64,000 nt of DNA from Flagellimonas eckloniae. Its GTDB lineage: Bacteria > Bacteroidota > Bacteroidia > Flavobacteriales > Flavobacteriaceae. The translations under genes and the position numbers were made by a program. Positions 58,554 to 64,000 of this stretch are shown one piece after another. The DNA lies in contig NZ_LCTZ01000002.1 in NCBI RefSeq assembly GCF_001413955.1, forward strand, positions 3,458,501-3,522,500. Direction: 5' to 3'. The notes beneath the pieces were generated by a model. The model was not told the DNA's origin and made no database searches. It worked only from the letters and a program-made list of their open reading frames with translations. The first letter of the stretch is position 1. Each line of letters begins with the position of its first letter.

Positions 58554-58922
58554 TTAATTAATAGTGTCTGCTGGGTTGCTATTGTCAGTAGCTGGAACTT
58601 GCTCTGGAACTTGTTCCGGCACCGTTTCAGGAACTGTGGTCTCAATATCGTCGCCTTGTAATAATTTAGAATCTGCTTGACTGTAACTTCCTTTAAGGGA
58701 AACATTGGAAAGCAGTATCAAAACAATCAACAAAGTGGCAAGGGTCCAGGTACTTTTATCTAAAAAATCCCCTGTTTTCTTTACTCCACCAACAACTTGA
58801 TTTCCACCTCCTCCAAAAGAGGATGACAATCCGCCTCCTTTAGGATTTTGGACCATAATGACCAAAACCAATAAAAGGCACACCACTATAATTAATATTA
58901 AAAAAATTGCAAACGTACTCAT
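58554..58922 (-). CDS. secG: preprotein translocase subunit SecG
   Basis: A 122-residue protein with two membrane helices (about 4-22 and 57-77) around the conserved QNPKGGGLSSSFGGGG loop (24-39). The C-terminal tail is proline/glutamate rich with a repeated VPEQ-type unit, longer than in E. coli. It is a SecYEG accessory subunit for export. It is packed with the TPR gene (10 bases). Confidence 0.94.
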   Translation of the reverse strand: MSTFAIFLILIIVVCLLLVLVIMVQNPKGGGLSSSFGGGGNQVVGGVKKTGDFLDKSTWTLATLLIVLILLSNVSLKGSYSQADSKLLQGDDIETTVPETVPEQVPEQVPATDNSNPADTIN

Positions 58923-58932
58923 GTTCTATATC

Positions 58933-59820
58933 TTATTCGTTTTCCTTCTGAAGCTTCTTCACCGCCCGAATTTGGTCTGCAAAGAAACCATTTTTTTCTG
59001 GATATTTCAAACTCAATATTTTGAAGGCCTGAATGGCTTTTTTATACTTTTTTTGTTCCAGGTAAACTTTGGCCAAAGTTTCTGTCATCAGTTCATTTTT
59101 GTCCATTTTAGTGGACTCTTTTATATTGACTTTTGACTTTAATCCTTCATTGGGTACTATTTTGGGCTTATTTTCAATGAACTTGTCCAACAAGTCGAAT
59201 TTTTTCTTTTTATCCAGCTCATCCGTCAAAACGTTTTCAGAATCTCCAGAAGTGTTTTTTGATGCCAATTGCAGCCATTCTGTAAAAGAATGCTTCTCTT
59301 TTTTAGTGAAAGGAATTGGCTTACCCAAATCCAATTCGGTTTCTGGAGTAGACTCTTGGGGAACCACTGTTTTTGTGTCCGTTTCTGTTTTTTTTGATTT
59401 GAAAAGGGCAGGATTCAATATCTGTTCGGCATCCTGAATGTTTTGGGGAAGCGCCACTTCTTCAGATTCCACTAAAATGGTTTCAATAGTTGAATTGGGT
59501 TCGATTTCTTCGGAAACAGCTTTTTTATCCTCAAGTTTTGGAGCTCTTCCCGCAAGAGTGTCCGCTATATTGTTTTGGACAAACTCTTGTGAAGTAATAT
59601 AATCGAACAATACATCTCTATCCGCAGTATGGGCCGCGGTTACTTTTAATGCATTATTGTATTTGTAGCTATCAAGATTCTTTAGCCCTTTTAAATGCAG
59701 TGCCCTTGCTGCTTGAAAATAGGGGTATTCTTCAATTATATCTTCCAGTTCCCGTGTTTGTTTTGGGGAGAGGATGGTATTTGATTTTTGAAGAATATGT
59801 ATAAAATCCGATACGTTCAT
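58933..59820 (-). CDS. hypothetical protein with C-terminal TPR-like helices
   Basis: A 295-residue cytoplasmic-looking protein, starting at the ATG 59820. An N-terminal helical region (LEDIIEEYPYFQAARALHLKGL) is followed by a charged, low-complexity middle (about 110-230) and a TPR-like ending (LAKVYLEQKKYKKAIQAFKIL). It sits between lptE and secG as is common in Bacteroidota. Function unknown. Confidence 0.75.
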   Translation of the reverse strand: MNVSDFIHILQKSNTILSPKQTRELEDIIEEYPYFQAARALHLKGLKNLDSYKYNNALKVTAAHTADRDVLFDYITSQEFVQNNIADTLAGRAPKLEDKKAVSEEIEPNSTIETILVESEEVALPQNIQDAEQILNPALFKSKKTETDTKTVVPQESTPETELDLGKPIPFTKKEKHSFTEWLQLASKNTSGDSENVLTDELDKKKKFDLLDKFIENKPKIVPNEGLKSKVNIKESTKMDKNELMTETLAKVYLEQKKYKKAIQAFKILSLKYPEKNGFFADQIRAVKKLQKENE

Positions 59821-59825
59821 AGTTG

Positions 59826-60344
59826 CTACCAATTACCTAATGACGCATTAAAAATGTCTTGTGTGATACGATCAAAAATTTCTTCGTGTGCAGCACTTTG
59901 AATAGAGGTTAATGAGGCTGTGGCATCAAAATCAAAAAAGAAAGAAAAACGTTGTTCAAAATCTACATCCTCTTTTGTTTTATTGTAAAACCGTACATTA
60001 ACACTCATTGTAAGCCTGTTTTGTGCTGTAAGCTGGTCTGCCGTAGCTGTCATGGGTGTCACTCTATATTCCACAATCTCTCCTTCATATAAAAGGTCTC
60101 CATTGCTTCCTGTAAGCGATAGACTTGTCAAATTATTAATTAAATCTTGCAGCGCCAAGGTGAAATCCCTATCTAAACTGGGCACAATTGTGGAACCTGG
60201 GCTTTGATCCGCGTAATTCTGGAAGAAATTTACCTGAAAGCTTTGGGCTGTTCCGATATCTGCACCAGAAAAGTTATACACCCCGCAGCCAGACAAACTG
60301 AGAATAAAGCTAAAGAGTCCTATTTTTAAAAAGTATTTTTTCAT
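59826..60344 (-). CDS. lptE: LPS assembly lipoprotein LptE
   Basis: A 172-residue lipoprotein (lipobox LSLSGC, C20) of the LptE group, which with LptD inserts lipopolysaccharide in the outer membrane. The GVYNFSGADI start and the DRDFTLALQDLI segment fit. It begins 19 bases after the sigma-54 activator stop and is followed five bases later by the TPR gene. lptC lies elsewhere in the window. Confidence 0.85.
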   Translation of the reverse strand: MKKYFLKIGLFSFILSLSGCGVYNFSGADIGTAQSFQVNFFQNYADQSPGSTIVPSLDRDFTLALQDLINNLTSLSLTGSNGDLLYEGEIVEYRVTPMTATADQLTAQNRLTMSVNVRFYNKTKEDVDFEQRFSFFFDFDATASLTSIQSAAHEEIFDRITQDIFNASLGNW

Positions 60345-60363
60345 TGCTTTTCTCGCTAAATTC

Positions 60364-61635
60364 CTATAAATCGTATTGTTTTATTTTTCTGTACAAAGTT
60401 CGTTCCGAAATCCCTAATTCTGAGGCTGCCGCTTTTCGTTTCCCCCTATTGCGTTCCAAGGATTTTTTAATCAACTCAATTTCTTTTTCCTGTAAAGATA
60501 AAGTTTCTTCTTCTTCAATTTCTTCGGCAAAATGATAGCGGTCTTCCTGTGGTTGTGTAATCGTTGTCGTACTTTCCACAACAGGTTCCGGTAAGTGCAA
60601 GACTTCTGCTATATTGCTTTTTTGTTGCGGAATTTCTTCCTCCTTTTCCCCATAGATTTTACGTATCAGTGTCTCATTTTCTTCTTGTACTTTTTCAGAA
60701 TCATTATTCTTCAAAAGTTCCATGGTAAGTTTTTTAAGATCGTTTAGATCTCCTTTCATATCAAACAAAACCTTGTAAAGAATTTCCCTTTCATTACTAA
60801 AATCACTTTCTTTTTTGCCTTGGTCTACCACCGCTGGCAGGTTGGTATTACTGGAATTTGGCAAATAGCCGTTCAAGGTAATTGCGGAAATAGACCTATT
60901 TTCTTCCAAAACTGAGATTTGTTCCGCAATGTTTCGCAACTGCCTGATATTTCCTGGCCATCTATATTTTAATAACAATTGTACGGCTTGTTCTTCCAAA
61001 CGAATTGTGGGCATTTTATATTTCTGCCCAAAATCCGAAGCAAATTTTCTAAAAAGCAAATGAATATCTCCTTGACGCTCACGTAAGGGTGGAATGGAGA
61101 TTTCCACAGTGCTCAATCTATAGTAAAGGTCTTCCCTAAACTTTTCTTTTTTAATGGCCTCAAACATGTTGATGTTGGTAGCGGCCACAATACGGACATC
61201 TGTTTTTTGTACTTGTGAGGATCCTACTTTTAAAAACTCTCCATTTTCCAAAACCCGGAGTAATCTTACTTGGGTGGTAAGGGGCAATTCTCCAACTTCG
61301 TCCAAGAAAATGGTTCCACCGTCGGCTACCTCAAAATATCCATTTCTAGTTTGCGTAGCCCCTGTAAAGGCGCCTTTTTCATGCCCAAAAAGCTCACTGT
61401 CAATAGTGCCTTCAGGAATGGCTCCACAGTTTACGGCAATATATTTTGCGTGTTTGCGATGGGATAGCGAATGTATTATTTTTGGAATAGCTTCTTTACC
61501 AACACCACTTTCACCGGTTACCAAAACTGAAATATCAGTTGGGGAAACCTGTATAGCTTTCTCTATGGAACGATTCAGTTTTATATCATTGCCTATAAGC
61601 TCAAAGCGTTGTTTTATGGATTGAACGTTTTCCAT
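60364..61635 (-). CDS. sigma-54-dependent transcriptional activator, no receiver
   Basis: A 423-residue bacterial enhancer-binding protein. It begins almost directly with the AAA+ domain: Walker A GESGVGKE (41-48), GAFTGA loop (88-93) and Walker B FLDE (110-113), with the arginine-finger region near REDLYYRLS. The C-terminal Fis-type helix-turn-helix (about 385-423, ASELGISERTLYRKI) follows a charged linker. There is no receiver, GAF or PAS domain at the N-terminus, so its activity signal is not obvious. It opens RNA polymerase-sigma-54 complexes. It lies five bases downstream of miaB. Confidence 0.92.
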   Translation of the reverse strand: MENVQSIKQRFELIGNDIKLNRSIEKAIQVSPTDISVLVTGESGVGKEAIPKIIHSLSHRKHAKYIAVNCGAIPEGTIDSELFGHEKGAFTGATQTRNGYFEVADGGTIFLDEVGELPLTTQVRLLRVLENGEFLKVGSSQVQKTDVRIVAATNINMFEAIKKEKFREDLYYRLSTVEISIPPLRERQGDIHLLFRKFASDFGQKYKMPTIRLEEQAVQLLLKYRWPGNIRQLRNIAEQISVLEENRSISAITLNGYLPNSSNTNLPAVVDQGKKESDFSNEREILYKVLFDMKGDLNDLKKLTMELLKNNDSEKVQEENETLIRKIYGEKEEEIPQQKSNIAEVLHLPEPVVESTTTITQPQEDRYHFAEEIEEEETLSLQEKEIELIKKSLERNRGKRKAAASELGISERTLYRKIKQYDL

Positions 61636-61640
61636 ATTTC

Positions 61641-63104
61641 TTAGTTGTTCTTTGAATATCCAATGGCTTCACCAATTAAGGTTGCAGAGGTACATTCATT
61701 TATTTTTACATTGACAAAATCACCTATTTTATAATTTTCCTTTGGAAAAACTACAACGGTATTTTGCGAATTTCTACCTTTCCAATGCGCATCAGATTTT
61801 TTAGAAGGCCCTTCTATTAAAACCTCCTGCGTTTTATTCAAATGTAGTTGGGTTCGGTACAAACTATGTTGCTGTTGGAGATCTATAATTTCCGTAAGCC
61901 TTCTCTTTTTGGTTTCTTCGGGAATGTCATCCTCCAATTTTCTCGCCGCCATTGTTCCCGGGCGTTCAGAGTAAGCAAACATAAATCCAAAATCGTACTT
62001 TACATATTCCATTAAGCTCAAGGTGTCTTTATGATCTTCCTCGGTTTCAGTAGGGAATCCGGTTATCATATCTTGACTAATGGCACAATCTGGGATGATT
62101 TTTTTGATATTATTGATCAATTCAAAATACTCTTCTCTTGTGTGAAGTCGATTCATCGCTTTTAAAATACGATTGCTCCCACTTTGGACAGGTAAATGAA
62201 TGTAATTGCAGATGTTTTCATACTTGGCCATAGCTTCAATAACGTCCAAGGTCATATCCTGTGGATTGGAAGTAGAAAACCGAATCCGCATTTTGGGTTG
62301 TGCCTTGGCGGTCAATTCCAACAATCTGGCAAAATTTACCGAGGCTGCTTTTTGTATTTCCGAAGCTTTTTCAAAGTCTTTCTTTAAACCACCACCATAC
62401 CACAGATAGCTATCCACGTTTTGACCCAACAAGGTAATTTCCTTAAATCCTTTTTCCCAAAGATCATTTACTTCTTCTAATATGGATTGGGGATCGCGAC
62501 TACGTTCACGTCCTCTGGTAAAAGGCACCACGCAAAAAGTACACATATTGTCGCATCCCCTTGTGATGGATACAAATGCACTTACTCCATTGGAATTTAG
62601 TCTAACCGGGGCAATATCACCATAAGTTTCATCTTTGGAAAGAATTACGTTTACCGCATTTCTACCTTCATCAATTTCTTGGATGAGGTTAGGGAGGTCT
62701 TTGTAGGCATCTGGCCCAACGACCATATCCACAATTTTTTCCTCTTCAAGAAATTTGCTCTTTAAGCGTTCTGCCATGCAACCTAGTACACCGACCTTCA
62801 TCCCTGGATTGGTTTTCTTAACGGCATTGAATTTCTCCAAGCGTTTTCTAACCGTTAGTTCAGCCTTTTCTCTGATGGAGCAGGTATTGACCAAGACTAA
62901 ATCAGCTTCTTCAAGTTTCTGAGTGGTATTAAAACCCTCTTTGGCCAGAATTGATGCTACAATCTCACTATCTGAAAAATTCATTTGACAACCGTAACTT
63001 TCTATATAAAGCTTTCGGCCGTTCGAATCGTTTTTCTCCAAAGCCAAGGTAGTACCCTGTTGGCTTTCGTCTATAATTTTCTCTATACCTTCGCTTTTGA
63101 TCAT
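61641..63104 (-). CDS. miaB: tRNA-2-methylthio-N6-isopentenyladenosine synthase
   Basis: A 487-residue radical SAM methylthiotransferase that modifies A37 of tRNAs reading UNN codons. The N-terminal MTTase domain holds the three 4Fe-4S cysteines C39, C75 and C109; the radical SAM cluster ligands are C184, C188 and C191 (CDNMCTFC). The TRAM domain ends the protein. The start has a perfect -33/-7 promoter upstream. It heads the miaB-sigma-54-lptE-TPR-secG block. Confidence 0.95.
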   Translation of the reverse strand: MIKSEGIEKIIDESQQGTTLALEKNDSNGRKLYIESYGCQMNFSDSEIVASILAKEGFNTTQKLEEADLVLVNTCSIREKAELTVRKRLEKFNAVKKTNPGMKVGVLGCMAERLKSKFLEEEKIVDMVVGPDAYKDLPNLIQEIDEGRNAVNVILSKDETYGDIAPVRLNSNGVSAFVSITRGCDNMCTFCVVPFTRGRERSRDPQSILEEVNDLWEKGFKEITLLGQNVDSYLWYGGGLKKDFEKASEIQKAASVNFARLLELTAKAQPKMRIRFSTSNPQDMTLDVIEAMAKYENICNYIHLPVQSGSNRILKAMNRLHTREEYFELINNIKKIIPDCAISQDMITGFPTETEEDHKDTLSLMEYVKYDFGFMFAYSERPGTMAARKLEDDIPEETKKRRLTEIIDLQQQHSLYRTQLHLNKTQEVLIEGPSKKSDAHWKGRNSQNTVVVFPKENYKIGDFVNVKINECTSATLIGEAIGYSKNN

Positions 63105-63121
63105 TTCTTTACAATGGTCTG

Positions 63122-63153
63122 CAAAGATAGTGCATATTCCATTTTAGTGACAA
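63122..63153 (-). promoter_or_regulatory. promoter of the miaB operon
   Basis: On the minus strand a TTG (63151-63153) and TATCTTTG (63122-63129) are separated by 21 bases, a perfect match to the Bacteroidota -33/-7 consensus, and the ATG begins 18 bases after the -7 box. Confidence 0.6.
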
Positions 63154-63232
63154 TTTGGCAGTACGTTTTAATACTATATTTAGATAATATTCTGTTATTG
63201 TACGCTCCAATTTAAATTATAACCACCGAATT

Positions 63233-63957
63233 ATGAGTTTAAGTGATTTGACACAAAGAATTAATGAAAGCATACTATTGGATTTTGGAAGCATTTTCAA
63301 TAATAGTATAGAATTGTTCAAAAAAGTCTGGGTGCAGGGTTTTATTACGCTGCTTTTTACTTTTTTGGCCCTAATCCCTTTTTATATTTTACTATATGCG
63401 CCAATGATTGCTTTTGGAATTTCAGACCCCGAAGCCATGAACAGTCAAGAATTGCCTCCCGCTGTAATTCTATTTATGGTTTTGTTCATGCCTATCTTCT
63501 TTTTGGGATTGATGACCGTTGTTCTATGCTTGAATGCGGCTTTTTTAAGAATATGTAGATTGAAAGATTTAAATGAACCGGGTGAAGAAAGCTATTTTTT
63601 CTACTTTAAAAGAGATTATTTGGGAAAGGCATTGATACTTTCACTTATCATGTTGGGGCTTTCAATACTTGGTACACTTGCTTGTGGTTTGGGAATTATA
63701 TATTTAATGGTTCCAATGTCATTGTTTCCGGCTTTTTTGGCTTTTGATAAAGAGTTAAAGGCTATGGAAATTACAAAGGCAAGTTTTGCCTTGGGGAATA
63801 AAAATTGGTAATATTCGGGTTGATTCTCGTGACCGGTATCATTGCCCAACTTGGGGTTTTACTCTGCTTTGTAGGTGTTCTTTTTACTGCAATGTTCGGT
63901 AAAATACCGGTTTATTTTATTTACAAGGATGCTGTTGGTTTTTCATCAATGGACTAG
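63233..63957 (+). pseudogene. multi-pass membrane protein, frameshifted
   Basis: The 192-residue frame has an N-terminal amphipathic stretch and four hydrophobic segments (about 35-60, 75-105, 130-150, 152-172) resembling the YciC/DUF975-like membrane family, then ends at 63811 (GNKNW). The next frame continues without stop as another hydrophobic region (LVIFGLILVTGIIAQLG, then VLFTAMF) to a stop at 63955-63957. Adding one A to the five-A run at 63800-63804 restores one 241-residue protein. Frameshift or sequencing error; the function is unknown. Confidence 0.75.
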
Positions 63958-64000
63958 TCCTTTAACAGAAACAAATAATGTGAATGAGGTGGAATAAATT

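Noticed and set aside
58554..58922. CRISPR or tandem DNA repeat in the secG tail
   Set aside because: The VPEQ-type repetition is a short protein-level repeat in a low-complexity tail, not an array.

Overview
This 64 kb window is a piece of a low-GC bacterial chromosome from the phylum Bacteroidota, most likely a marine member of the Flavobacteriaceae. The reasons are the gene content (GYDIA-type GHMP kinase beside a class II HMG-CoA reductase, HYC_CC_PP protein, DUF2157/GDYXXLXY pair, TonB receptors with an N-terminal carboxypeptidase-like domain, LptE and LptC of flavobacterial type), the synteny (purH-mreBCD-mrdA-rodA; miaB-sigma-54 activator-lptE-TPR-secG-groES-groEL) and Bacteroidota-type -7 boxes (TAnnTTTG) ahead of several genes. 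The genus cannot be fixed from the sequence alone.

Layout. 1-7.6 kb: an FAD/NAD oxidoreductase, a DUF547 protein, an outer-membrane barrel, a GH113-like glycosidase, a short Omp85-type protein, and two tandem cell-wall amidase paralogs of which the first has lost its catalytic residues. 7.6-10.6 kb: a minus-strand block with the two arsenosugar-associated glycosyltransferases (TIGR04283, TIGR04282), purine nucleoside phosphorylase and a second DUF547 lipoprotein. 10.8-13.7 kb: a solitary GH32 lipoprotein, a 465-bp gene-free gap, a DoxX-like protein, a small conserved protein and tRNA-Phe. 13.8-21.6 kb: a plus-strand envelope run (coaX, barrel protein, TPR protein, lptC, small membrane protein, CorC/CNNM protein, PpiD-like foldase). 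21.6-25.9 kb: GDYXXLXY/DUF2157 pair and two mevalonate-pathway genes. 26-29.8 kb: dipeptidyl peptidase IV and a POT peptide transporter, a peptide-use pair. 29.8-34.6 kb: comEC (frameshifted), NlpC/P60 lipoprotein, lpxB, a small membrane protein and surE. 34.8-42.2 kb: Tsp protease, DEAD-box helicase, a frameshifted Coa1-like gene, lipoproteins and a DNA/RNA endonuclease. 42.2-49.9 kb: the rod-shape/elongasome operon behind purH, then a GAF/fRMsr-like gene. 50.1-53.9 kb: a metal (probably copper) handling operon. 53.9-64 kb: an MG2/plug surface protein, groESL, and the secG-to-miaB block, then a frameshifted membrane protein at the edge.

The best signals for a second look are: (i) the catalytically dead amidase paralog fused in tandem with an intact one; (ii) three genes (comEC, a Coa1-like gene and a terminal membrane protein) each broken by one base in an A/T homopolymer and each restored by a one-base change, which is either a sequencing artefact or slippage/phase variation; (iii) a metal operon with Cys-rich motifs in all four proteins; (iv) an arsenosugar-type block with no ArsM/ArsS in view; and (v) a sigma-54-like element ahead of groES downstream of a receiver-less sigma-54 activator gene. 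No mobile element, prophage, CRISPR array or defence island was seen; most of the window is ordinary core genome.
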